The position numbers and the translations under genes were made by a program. The notes beneath the pieces were generated by a model, which made no database searches, was not told the origin of the DNA, and was given only the letters and a program-made list of their open reading frames with translations. A stretch of DNA of 64,000 nt from Micromonospora sp. BL4 (lineage in GTDB: Bacteria; Actinomycetota; Actinomycetes; Mycobacteriales; Micromonosporaceae), in NCBI RefSeq assembly GCF_003667505.1, contig NZ_RCVJ01000143.1:1-64000 (forward strand), given 5' to 3'. Shown piece by piece: positions 8,062-15,278 of the stretch. Within the stretch, counting starts at the first letter, position 1. Every line of letters begins with the position of its first letter.

Positions 8062-8709
8062 TCAGGGCGAAGGCGGCTCAGGCAGGCGGACCACCAGGTC
8101 GGCGCGGCCGGCGGTGCCCGTGACCAGAGAGGCGTTCGCCTCGTCGGTGCCCAGCGCCCAGGCCCGCGCCTGCTCCGGCGACCGCCCGAACGCCTCGTGC
8201 CGCGCGGTCAGCCGGCGCTGCCGCAGCTCGGCGTCCAGATCGAGGAACCAGGCCTCGTGGAGCAGGGACCGGATCTCCTGCCACGGGAAGTCCGGCAGCA
8301 GCAGATAGTTGCCCTCGGTCACCACCAGCCGGACCGACGGCGGCGCCTCGATCGCCCCGGCCACCGGCTCCTCCAGGTCCCGGCGGAACTCCGGCGCGTA
8401 GACCGAGGTCGGCTCCAGCCGGTGCAGTCGGCGCAGCAGCGAGACATACCCGTTGGCGTCGAAGGTGTCCACCGCGCCCTTGCGATCGGCGCGCCCCAGC
8501 CGGACCAGCTGCGACTGCGCCAGGTGGAAGCCGTCCATCGGCACCAGCCGGGCGGTCGGACCGACCCCGGCAACGATCTGTTCAGCCAGCGTGGACTTCC
8601 CGGCGCCCGGCGCGCCGGCGATGCCCAGCAGCTGCCGCGGACCGGCCTCAGCCAGCGTCCGCGCACGCGCGACCAGCTCGTCGACCGAGAGCACCCGGGC
8701 CGGCGGCAT
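8062..8709 (-). CDS. Nucleoside/uridine kinase-like P-loop protein
   Basis: A 215-aa P-loop kinase of the nucleoside/nucleotide kinase or uridine kinase-like (PRK) group. The Walker A motif GAPGAGKST is at about residues 33-41, an acidic VPMDGFHLA follows, and an RQRRLTARH lid-like segment comes later. It probably phosphorylates a nucleoside, pantothenate or a sugar-type substrate; homologues are often annotated simply as nucleoside/nucleotide kinase. The ATG at 8709 shares one base with the stop of the upstream SIMPL gene (TGATG), suggesting coupling. The frame extends upstream to 8994 but that part lies antisense within the SIMPL gene. Confidence 0.8.
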   Translation of the reverse strand: MPPARVLSVDELVARARTLAEAGPRQLLGIAGAPGAGKSTLAEQIVAGVGPTARLVPMDGFHLAQSQLVRLGRADRKGAVDTFDANGYVSLLRRLHRLEPTSVYAPEFRRDLEEPVAGAIEAPPSVRLVVTEGNYLLLPDFPWQEIRSLLHEAWFLDLDAELRQRRLTARHEAFGRSPEQARAWALGTDEANASLVTGTAGRADLVVRLPEPPSP

Positions 8710-9353
8710 CAGCCGAGAACCGGGTCGCTGATGGTGAACCGCGCCTGCACGGCCGCCTGCACGGTCTGTGGCTGAGGGTCCAGCTCCAGCTCCAGCTCCG
8801 GCCCGCCGCCGCCACCGTCGTACGCCGCCCGGGCGAACATCGGCCGGTCGCCCGGGCCGGCGTCGGCCAGCTCGATCAGCGCGGTGACCCGCGCGCCCAG
8901 CGCCTCGGCGTACTCCCGGGCGCGCAGCAGCGCGTCGGTGATCGCGGCGTGCCGCGCCTCGCGGTGCGCGGGGCTGTCCGGGCGCAGCTCCCACCAGGGA
9001 CCGGCCACCTCGACCTGGTCCTGGTCGGCCAGCCGGAGCATCAGTTCACCGAGGGCGGTGAAGTCGGTGACGGTGACCGTGGTGGTGACGCTGCCGTGCC
9101 AGGCCACCACCCGCTCGCCCGAACGCCGGGTCTCCGGTCGGACCCGCAGGTCGCCGGTCTCCCGCCGGGCCACGACCGGCTCGGAGCTGTCGAGCAGCAC
9201 CCGGACGGCGGCGGCGCGCTCGGCCAGCCGGGTCAGCGTGGCCTCGCGATCGCGGTCCCGGGCCGTCGCGGTGACCGCGAACCGGGCCAGTTCGGGCGGC
9301 ACCTCCCGGTACGCCTCGCCGCGCACCTGCACCACCGGGCCGTCTGCCGCCAT
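8709..9353 (-). CDS. SIMPL (DUF541) domain protein
   Basis: A 214-aa protein with the SIMPL/DUF541 layout: N-terminal VQVRGEAYREVPPE, a central TVTVTDFTALGELM, and DALLRAREYAEALGARV. Unlike many SIMPL proteins it has no signal peptide, so it is probably cytoplasmic. The family is linked to oxidative-stress phenotypes, but its biochemistry is unclear. A TAGGCT box ends exactly 7 nt before the ATG with no Shine-Dalgarno, which suggests a leaderless transcript. Its stop overlaps the kinase-like gene downstream. Confidence 0.83.
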   Translation of the reverse strand: MAADGPVVQVRGEAYREVPPELARFAVTATARDRDREATLTRLAERAAAVRVLLDSSEPVVARRETGDLRVRPETRRSGERVVAWHGSVTTTVTVTDFTALGELMLRLADQDQVEVAGPWWELRPDSPAHREARHAAITDALLRAREYAEALGARVTALIELADAGPGDRPMFARAAYDGGGGGPELELELDPQPQTVQAAVQARFTISDPVLG

Positions 9354-9360
9354 GCCCCTG

Positions 9361-9366
9361 AGCCTA
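9361..9366 (-). promoter_or_regulatory. Leaderless -10 box for the SIMPL gene
   Basis: On the minus strand TAGGCT is followed by 7 nt and then the ATG at 9353. Transcription should therefore begin at or very near the start codon. The box lies between the tyrA stop codon and the SIMPL start. Confidence 0.5.
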
Positions 9367-10392
9367 GTCAGTCACCGGAAGCCGTGCCGTGTAGGCGACG
9401 GTGCCGGCGTCGACCCGGCACCCGGTCAGGTGGCCACCGGCGTCGCCCAACTCCCGCAGCCAGGTCACCTCGGCGGCATGATCACCGTCGGCCGGGAACG
9501 TCCGGTCCCGCGTGGCGTACCGCCGGTCGAGCAGCGCCGACCGGGCGGCGGCGGCCTCCGCGTACCGGGCGGTGAGCGCCGCCGCGTCGCCGGCCCGCAG
9601 CGCGGCGGCCAGCCCGTCCAGGAACGCGCTCACGTCGGCCAACTCGTGCAGCACCCGGGCGCGGTTGCCGAGCAGCATGTTGGCGGTCCGCTCCGCCGGG
9701 GTGCCGGCGACGCGGGTGCCGTCCCGGAAACTGCCCGCGGCGAGCGCCAGCACCGCGTCGCGCAGCGGCGCCCGCTGCGCCGCCCCGGCCAGCGCGCCGG
9801 CGAGCAGGTGCGGCACGTGCGAGGCGAGCGCGGCCGCCGAGTCGTGCGCCGACGCGGACATCGGCACCACCCGGGCACCGAACAGCTCCACCAACAGCCC
9901 CGTCAACCAGCGGAAGCCGGCCGTCGCGGCGCCGGGCGCCGGACACAGCACCCAGGCGGCACCGGCCAGCAACGTCGTGGAGGCGGCGCCCAGGCCGGCG
10001 GACTCCGCGCCGGCCATCGGGTGCCCGGGCACGAACCGGTCGGTGAGCCCGAGCCGGTCGGCCGCCTCGGCCACCTCGACCTTGGTGCTGCCGACGTCGG
10101 TGAGCACGCAGCCCGACGCGGTGGCGGCGGCGACCCGGGCCAACGTCCGGGGCAGGGTGGGCAACGGACCGCCGAGGAAGACCACGTCCCGGCCGGCCAC
10201 GGCCTCCTCGAGCGTGTCGGGTGCGGCCACGCCCCGGGCTCGGGCCTGCGCACGGGTCGCCGGGTCGGGATCCCAACCGGCCACGTCCAGGCCGGCGTCG
10301 GCCAGGCGCAGCAGCACCGAGCCGCCGATCAGACCGGTGCCGACCACCGCCGCCCGCACTCCGGCGTACCGGGTGGTCCCGCCGTCGGTCAT
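9364..10392 (-). CDS. tyrA: Prephenate dehydrogenase
   Basis: A 342-aa enzyme converting prephenate to 4-hydroxyphenylpyruvate with NAD(P)+, in tyrosine synthesis. A Rossmann nucleotide-binding motif is clear near the N-terminus (VVGTGLIGGSV, residues 16-26), followed by the helical prephenate dehydrogenase domain (GHPMAGAESAGLGAA, SFRDGTRVAG). The length is normal for the monofunctional form. A 16-bp gap separates it from dapC upstream, so the two may be co-transcribed. No strong ribosome site is visible, but the start gives the Rossmann fold at the expected position. Confidence 0.9.
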   Translation of the reverse strand: MTDGGTTRYAGVRAAVVGTGLIGGSVLLRLADAGLDVAGWDPDPATRAQARARGVAAPDTLEEAVAGRDVVFLGGPLPTLPRTLARVAAATASGCVLTDVGSTKVEVAEAADRLGLTDRFVPGHPMAGAESAGLGAASTTLLAGAAWVLCPAPGAATAGFRWLTGLLVELFGARVVPMSASAHDSAAALASHVPHLLAGALAGAAQRAPLRDAVLALAAGSFRDGTRVAGTPAERTANMLLGNRARVLHELADVSAFLDGLAAALRAGDAAALTARYAEAAAARSALLDRRYATRDRTFPADGDHAAEVTWLRELGDAGGHLTGCRVDAGTVAYTARLPVTD

Positions 10393-10408
10393 GGCCGGTC
10401 GCCCGGGG

Positions 10409-11515
10409 TCAGGCCCGCAGCCGGTCGGCGACCGCGGCGACGTGCTCGTCGGACTCGGTCAGCGCCACCCGGACGTGCTGGTTCCCGGTGGGGCCGTAGA
10501 AGACGCCGGCCGCGACCAGGATGCCCCGTCGGGCCAGCCAGTCGACCGTTTCCCAACAGTCCTCACCACGGGTGAGCCAGAGGTAGAGGCCGGCCTCCGA
10601 GTGCTCGACCGTGAAGCCGGCGCCGGTGAATGCCGCGGTCAGCACCGCACGCCGGGCGCGGTAGCGCTCCCGCTGCTCGTCGGCGTGCCGCTGATCCTGC
10701 AGTGCGGCCACCATGGCCGCCTGCACGGGCGCGGGCACGATCATGCCGGCGTGCTTACGGACCTTCAGCAACTCGGCGACGAGCGCCGGGTCACCGGCCA
10801 CGAACCCGGCCCGGTAGCCGGCGAGGTTGGACCGCTTGGAGAGCGAGTGCACCGCGAGCACCCCGTCGTAGCTGCCGCCGCAGACCTGCGGGGACAGCAC
10901 CGAGACCGGTTCGGCCGACCAGCCGAGCGGCAGGTAGCACTCGTCGCTGGCCACCACCGCGCCGCGTTCCCGGGCCCAGTCGACCACCTTGCGCAGGTGC
11001 GCCGCGGGCAGCACACGCCCGGTCGGGTTGCCGGGCGAGTTGACCCAGACCAGCCGGACCCGGGAGGTCGGCCCGACCGCGGTGAGCGAGTCGGCCCGGA
11101 CCACGGTGGCTCCGGCCAGCCGGACCCCCGCCTCGTACGTGGGATAGGCGATCGACGGCACCACCACCACGTCACCCGGACCGATGCCGAGCAGGGTCGG
11201 CAGCCAGGCGACCAGTTCCTTGGAGCCGATGGTCGGCAGCACACCGAGACCATCGACCCCGGCGCCACAGGCCCGGGCGACCCACGCCGCGATCGCGTCC
11301 CGCAACGCCGGGGTGCCGGCGGTCAGCGGGTAGCCGGGAGCGTCGGACGCGTCGGCCAGCGCCTGCCGGATCACCTCGGGCACCGGGTCGACCGGCGTAC
11401 CCATGGAGAGGTTGATCAGGCCCTCTGGGTGCGCCGCGGCCAGGGTGGCCGCGGCGGCCAGGGTGTCCCAGGTGTACTCGGGCAGCCGCGACGAGACCGG
11501 CGCGGGCCCGTTCAG
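10409..11515 (-). CDS. dapC: Succinyldiaminopimelate transaminase (actinobacterial DapC)
   Basis: A 368-aa class I/II PLP aminotransferase matching the actinobacterial DapC type, which makes N-succinyl-LL-DAP in the same branch as dapD and dapE. Lys227 in AVHSLSKRSN is the likely PLP lysine, and VNSPGNPTGRV is the usual cofactor-binding loop. Its position next to a 7Fe ferredoxin gene is conserved in actinobacteria. No ATG, GTG or TTG lies at the expected N-terminus; the best start is a CTG at 11515 (MNGPAPVSSRLPEYTW) that overlaps the ferredoxin stop as CTGA. The start choice is uncertain; the function is not. Confidence 0.88.
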   Translation of the reverse strand: MNGPAPVSSRLPEYTWDTLAAAATLAAAHPEGLINLSMGTPVDPVPEVIRQALADASDAPGYPLTAGTPALRDAIAAWVARACGAGVDGLGVLPTIGSKELVAWLPTLLGIGPGDVVVVPSIAYPTYEAGVRLAGATVVRADSLTAVGPTSRVRLVWVNSPGNPTGRVLPAAHLRKVVDWARERGAVVASDECYLPLGWSAEPVSVLSPQVCGGSYDGVLAVHSLSKRSNLAGYRAGFVAGDPALVAELLKVRKHAGMIVPAPVQAAMVAALQDQRHADEQRERYRARRAVLTAAFTGAGFTVEHSEAGLYLWLTRGEDCWETVDWLARRGILVAAGVFYGPTGNQHVRVALTESDEHVAAVADRLRA

Positions 11516-11838
11516 TGGCCCTCGCCGCGCGGCGGCTGCGCGGCGACGAAGGTGGCGTCCTTCTCCACCTTGCCGATCTTCGAGGCGCCACCGGGCGAGC
11601 CCAGGTCCTCGAAGAACTCGTAGTTGGCGCCGGTGTAGTCCTTCCACTGCTCCGGGACGTCGTCCTCGTAGAAGATCGCCTCCACCGGGCAGACGGGCTC
11701 ACAGGCACCACAGTCGACGCACTCGTCGGGGTGGATGTAGAGCATCCGGTTGCCCTCGTAAATGCAGTCGACCGGGCATTCCTCGATACATGCCTTGTCG
11801 AGCACATCCACGCACGGCTCGGCGATGATGTAGGTCAC
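11512..11838 (-). CDS. fdxA: 7Fe ferredoxin ([3Fe-4S][4Fe-4S])
   Basis: A 108-aa electron carrier of the actinobacterial FdxA/FdxC type. The cluster ligands are visible as Cys9, 17, 21, 25 and Cys40, 43, 46, 50 (motifs CIEECPVDC and CVDCGACEPVCP); the spacing fits a 7Fe ferredoxin. The GTG at 11838 has an excellent Shine-Dalgarno (GGAGGAG, spacer about 7) and gives the conserved start VTYIIAEPC. It is the first gene of the minus-strand group fdxA-dapC-tyrA and is divergent from a GNAT gene. It probably donates electrons to P450s or other oxygenases. Confidence 0.93.
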   Translation of the reverse strand: MTYIIAEPCVDVLDKACIEECPVDCIYEGNRMLYIHPDECVDCGACEPVCPVEAIFYEDDVPEQWKDYTGANYEFFEDLGSPGGASKIGKVEKDATFVAAQPPRGEGH

Positions 11839-11917
11839 CGGTCTTCTCCTCCGCAAGACACGCCGCGATCTCCCGCGACGGTTAGAGCCTAGTATCTCGC
11901 CGGGGAGGGGGTCGATC

Positions 11918-12964
11918 GTGCTCCGACAGCAGGATGTGGGACACCGGATAGTGGTCCGCCGGATTGTGGGGATTCGCGAAGGCCGCCCGCTCTTCTCGGA
12001 TGCCCTCGGCGAGCTGGTGGAGCTGAGCGAGACTCATCTCACGCTGGCCACCGCGCAGGGCCAGCTGCGGGTCCCGGTGGCGCAGGTGCACCGGGCCAAG
12101 CGGGTGCCGCCGACCCGCCGACCGACCGCCGCCGCGGTGGTGGCGCTCGAGCGGGCGGCCGACGAGGCCTGGCCGGCACCGACGCGGGGTCGACTCGGCG
12201 ACTGGCTGCTGCGGTCCGCCGACGGCTGGACCGGGCGGGCCAACTCGGCGCTGCCGATCGGCGACCCGGACCGGCCGCTGCCGGCGGCGGTGGACGCGGT
12301 CGAGCGCTGGTACGCCGAGCAGGGCCAACCGGCGCTGATCAACACGCCGCTGCCGCTCGCCGCGCCGGTCGGCGCCGAGCTGGACAGCCGCGGCTGGGGC
12401 AGCCGCCCGCCGACCCTCGTGCAGACCGCGCCGCTTCCCCTGCCCGCCCAGGACACGGCGGTCGCCAGGAACGGATCAGCCGTCGCGGGAGCCGGCGTCG
12501 AGCCGGTCACCGGGGCGGACGTCGAACCGACCTCCGGAGCCGGCGCTGAACCGGTCCCGGGAGCCGACATGGAGCTGGTGGCCGCGCCGTCCGCGGCGTG
12601 GCTCGCCATCGCCGCAGGTCGCAAGGGCGGCCTTCCGGACGCCGCCCGGCACGTGCTCACCGCCGTGGACCAGGTCCGCTTCGCGCACGCGTACGCCGAC
12701 GGCACGCTGGTGGCGATCGGCCGGGGCACGGTGACCGGCCAGGGCCGCTGGCTGGGGCTGAGCCTCGTCGAGGTGCTGCCCGAGGCGCGCCGTCAGGGGC
12801 TGGCGCGGGCGGTGATCGCGGCGCTGGCCGACTGGGGCCGCTCGGCCGGCGCCACGCACGCCTTCCTCCAGGTCGAGCAACGCAACACGGCGGCGGTCGC
12901 GCTCTACCAGCGGCTCGGGTTCACCACGCACCACACGTACCTGACCCGGGTCGCCCCACACTGA
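11918..12964 (+). CDS. GNAT family N-acetyltransferase with repeat-bearing linker
   Basis: A 348-aa protein. The C-terminal 120 residues form a typical GNAT fold: LSLVEVLPEARRQGLARAV binds acetyl-CoA, and ALYQRLGFTTHHTY is the usual end. The N-terminal 70 residues resemble a small beta-barrel domain (VVRRIVGIREGRPLFSDALG). Between them lies a low-complexity linker of four degenerate copies of GAxxEPV (about residues 188-220). The GTG at 11918 follows GGGGAGGGGG. It is divergent from the ferredoxin gene; the acetyl acceptor cannot be inferred. Confidence 0.85.
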   Translation: MLRQQDVGHRIVVRRIVGIREGRPLFSDALGELVELSETHLTLATAQGQLRVPVAQVHRAKRVPPTRRPTAAAVVALERAADEAWPAPTRGRLGDWLLRSADGWTGRANSALPIGDPDRPLPAAVDAVERWYAEQGQPALINTPLPLAAPVGAELDSRGWGSRPPTLVQTAPLPLPAQDTAVARNGSAVAGAGVEPVTGADVEPTSGAGAEPVPGADMELVAAPSAAWLAIAAGRKGGLPDAARHVLTAVDQVRFAHAYADGTLVAIGRGTVTGQGRWLGLSLVEVLPEARRQGLARAVIAALADWGRSAGATHAFLQVEQRNTAAVALYQRLGFTTHHTYLTRVAPH

Positions 12965-13267
12965 CCCCGACCGCCGCCGCACACCGACCTCCACCGCACA
13001 CCGACCTCCGCCGCGCACCGACCGCGGCGGCGGATGCCCTGCGGCTTGATCGACTCGACTTCGCCGATATCGGGGTGTCCAACGGCCCGGGATACCGCCA
13101 TATCGGCGAAAGCGAGTGGATCAACCCACGGACGGCCCGCCCAGCACGCGGACGACCCGTCGGCACGCGCACGACCCGTCGCAACACGCACGACCCGTCG
13201 ACACACGCTCGGCCTGGTCGGCACGCGCCCAGCCTGGCCGGCGCGCGCCCGGGTCGGCCGGCGGTGG
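12965..13267. repeat. Repeat-filled intergenic region between convergent genes
   Basis: This 303-bp gap holds three things. A 17-bp tandem repeat (CCGCACACCGACCTCCA, three copies) spans 12977-13023. A long imperfect hairpin lies at 13046-13124. Six 19-20-bp degenerate repeats with the core GACCCGTCG/GCCTGGTCG span 13143-13260. No coding gene is supported; open frames through it have the character of repeat translation. Confidence 0.7.
13046..13124. terminator. Long TTGATC-bounded hairpin
   Basis: The left arm from 13046 (TTGATCGACTCGACTTCGCC...) and the right arm 13098-13124 are complementary at 22 of 25 outer positions, and the inner GGGGTGTCC and GGGATACC segments can extend the stem. It lies between a GNAT gene (+) and a membrane-protein gene (-) that converge. 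It resembles the other TGATC-type palindromes in this window. Confidence 0.55.
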
Positions 13268-13732
13268 TCAGCGGCGGACGACCCGGCGCGGCTTGGCGGC
13301 CTTGACCTCGGCGTACCGCTTGAGCTGCTGCGAGCGGTGATCGAGCCCGAGCGCGGTGAGCACCAGGTACCCGATCAGCACCCCGGCGCCGCTGGCGAGC
13401 AGGTAGAGCCAGATCTGGGCGAAGAACGTGCCCGCCCCGTCGGCGAACGGGTTGTAACCGACGAGCAGCGGCCCGACCAGCACGGTCAGGGCCATCGCCA
13501 CCAGCACCGCGACCGTCACGTCGCCCGCCCAGGCGGCCAGCGGCCGACGACGCCCCCAGCGGAAGGCGACCACGACCAGGATCAGCCCGATCACCACGAA
13601 CATCGCCAGCGTCACCCGGTCGGCGACGGTGTCGTCACCGTCGAACCAGAGCCGGATGATCAGCCGGGCGACCACGTTGACCGCGAACAGCGCTCCGGCG
13701 AGCACCCCGACGTCACGCCACCGTCCGTCCAT
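13268..13732 (-). CDS. Hypothetical membrane protein (154 aa)
   Basis: A 154-aa protein with four predicted membrane segments at about residues 9-27, 43-60, 70-90 and 105-126, and a basic C-terminal tail (KRYAEVKAAKPRRVVRR) that should be cytoplasmic. AGGAGG lies 7 nt before the ATG. No family was recognised. Its neighbour at 13814 is also a small four-helix membrane protein on the same strand. Confidence 0.75.
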   Translation of the reverse strand: MDGRWRDVGVLAGALFAVNVVARLIIRLWFDGDDTVADRVTLAMFVVIGLILVVVAFRWGRRRPLAAWAGDVTVAVLVAMALTVLVGPLLVGYNPFADGAGTFFAQIWLYLLASGAGVLIGYLVLTALGLDHRSQQLKRYAEVKAAKPRRVVRR

Positions 13733-13813
13733 CGCACGACCTCCTGCCGTACGCCCCGTTGCGGGGCCTCATCCCTGGCAGGAATATCTACCACCCGTAC
13801 CTGGGTGGCGTCA

Positions 13814-14269
13814 TCAGCCGCCGAGTGTGGGCGTAGGGGCGAGGATCTGCCGGAAGCCCATCACCGCGAAGGTCATCGCACCGGCCACGATCATGGCCAG
13901 GCCGACCCAGTTGTCGCCGGCCAGCAGCAGGTCGCCCTCGCTGGTCCGGACCGAGGCCACCGCCATCAGCACGAACCACGGCACCGCGGGCAGCGCCACC
14001 GCCCACCGGCGGCCGACCGCCTCGTGCGCGAACCAGCTCAGCGCGATGTTGGCCCCGACGGCGAGCAGCGCCGACACGCCGATCAGCTGCCCGCCGACGC
14101 GAACCGTGGAGAGCAGCAGCTCCAGCACCCCGGTCAGCACCCCGGCCAGCACCACGACGATCGCGCCGGCCAGCCGCAGACCCAGGTCCAGCAGGCGCGG
14201 AGGCGGCCCCGCCGGAGGCGGGGCGTCCTGGCCTTTCACGACCGACATCGGGGCGGCGGGCAGGCTCAC
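13814..14269 (-). CDS. Small membrane protein downstream of mshB (possibly DUF6113)
   Basis: A 151-aa protein with a Pro-rich N-terminus and four predicted membrane helices at about residues 30-50, 61-80, 91-107 and 120-140. The GTG at 14269 overlaps the mshB stop (GTGA), implying translational coupling; a second possible start is the ATG at 14248. Small membrane proteins in this position next to mshB are common in actinobacteria and, from memory, fall in DUF6113. The function is unknown. Confidence 0.75.
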   Translation of the reverse strand: MSLPAAPMSVVKGQDAPPPAGPPPRLLDLGLRLAGAIVVVLAGVLTGVLELLLSTVRVGGQLIGVSALLAVGANIALSWFAHEAVGRRWAVALPAVPWFVLMAVASVRTSEGDLLLAGDNWVGLAMIVAGAMTFAVMGFRQILAPTPTLGG

Positions 14270-15192
14270 CGGAGACCGGCCCCGGCGACCGAAAGCCGGT
14301 CCGGGGCGCTCTCGTCAGGCAGCCCGGCGAAGAGGTCGTCCTCCCAGCCGTACGGGCCGGCGCCCGGGCCCTTCTCACCGACCGCGAGCGTGAAGAACTC
14401 CACGCCCATGAACTCGCCCCCGAAGTTGCCCGCGATCGAGTAGAGCCAGGAGGTGGCCGGGATCTGCGTGGCGTGTGCCCGCATGGCGGCCTCCTTCGCG
14501 GTGTGCTGGTCCGTCGCGTCGATCCGGGCGGCGATCTCGTCGTCGGGGGTACCGAAGGGCAGGTCGGCGATGTCCTCGATGCCGGCGAACGGGTTGTCCG
14601 AGGATTCGGCGAAGTGCGTGAGGCCGGCCTCCAGCACGCTGCGCGGCATGGCCGTCCAGTAGACCTTGGCGGGGGCGCAGCCCTCGGCGGCGGCCAGCTC
14701 GACGGCGCGCATCGCCACCCGGTGCGCCTGAATGTGGTCGGGGTGGCCGTAGAAGCCGTTCGGGTCGTACGTGATCAAGACCTGCGGGCGTACCTCCCGC
14801 ATGATCTCCACCAGGTGCCCGGCGGCCTCGTCCAGGTCGGCCTGCCAGAAGGCGCGGGGGTGCTCGTTGGTCGCGAGCCCCATCATCCCCGAGTCGCGGT
14901 AGCGGCCGGCGCCGCCGAGGAAGCGGTGGTCGGCGACGCCGAGCGCGGCGCACGCGGCAGCCAGCTCGGCGATCCGGTACCCACCGAGCTGGTCGGCCTC
15001 GGCGGCGGCGAGCTGCGCCAGAGCCGGTACGTGGATCTCGCCCTCCTCGCCGAGGGTGCAGGTCACCAGCGTGACGTGCGCGCCGGCGGCGGCGTAGTGG
15101 GCCATCGTCGAGCCGGTGCCGATCGACTCGTCGTCGGGGTGCGCGTGGACCAGCAGCAGGCGGCGGTCGGGCAGGATCGTCACGACGGTCAC
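14266..15192 (-). CDS. mshB: N-acetyl-1-D-myo-inositol-2-amino-2-deoxy-alpha-D-glucopyranoside deacetylase
   Basis: A 308-aa zinc deacetylase of the PIG-L/LmbE family that removes acetate from GlcNAc-Ins in mycothiol synthesis. The zinc ligands are in AHPDDE (His18, Asp21) and in GHPDHIQAH (His150), with the general base in HPDDE; length matches mycobacterial MshB (about 303 aa). The GTG at 15192 gives [21 protein letters not shown]; the frame is open to 15246. It is divergent from the S9 peptidase gene and coupled to the small membrane protein downstream. Confidence 0.92.
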   Translation of the reverse strand: MTVVTILPDRRLLLVHAHPDDESIGTGSTMAHYAAAGAHVTLVTCTLGEEGEIHVPALAQLAAAEADQLGGYRIAELAAACAALGVADHRFLGGAGRYRDSGMMGLATNEHPRAFWQADLDEAAGHLVEIMREVRPQVLITYDPNGFYGHPDHIQAHRVAMRAVELAAAEGCAPAKVYWTAMPRSVLEAGLTHFAESSDNPFAGIEDIADLPFGTPDDEIAARIDATDQHTAKEAAMRAHATQIPATSWLYSIAGNFGGEFMGVEFFTLAVGEKGPGAGPYGWEDDLFAGLPDESAPDRLSVAGAGLR

Positions 15193-15265
15193 TCTAACTG
15201 GCGGTTCCGGTCGGCAGCCGCCAACGCGTCCGCCCAGGTCGGCCACATCACGCCGGGCACGGCTC

Positions 15266-15271
15266 TACGAT
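15266..15271 (+). promoter_or_regulatory. Leaderless -10 box for the S9 peptidase
   Basis: TACGAT is followed by 7 nt and the GTG start at 15279, with no Shine-Dalgarno between. This fits a leaderless actinobacterial promoter. Confidence 0.5.
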
Positions 15272-15278
15272 TTGGGCT

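Noticed and set aside
9512..11623. 703-aa plus-strand ORF across tyrA and dapC
   Set aside because: Antisense shadow; both real genes on the minus strand have full family motifs.
12977..13260. CRISPR-like reading of the tandem repeats after the GNAT gene
   Set aside because: The units are contiguous without unique spacers, so they are minisatellites.
13034..14443. 469-aa plus-strand ORF
   Set aside because: It crosses the repeat region and runs antisense to two membrane-protein genes; low-complexity composition with no domain.
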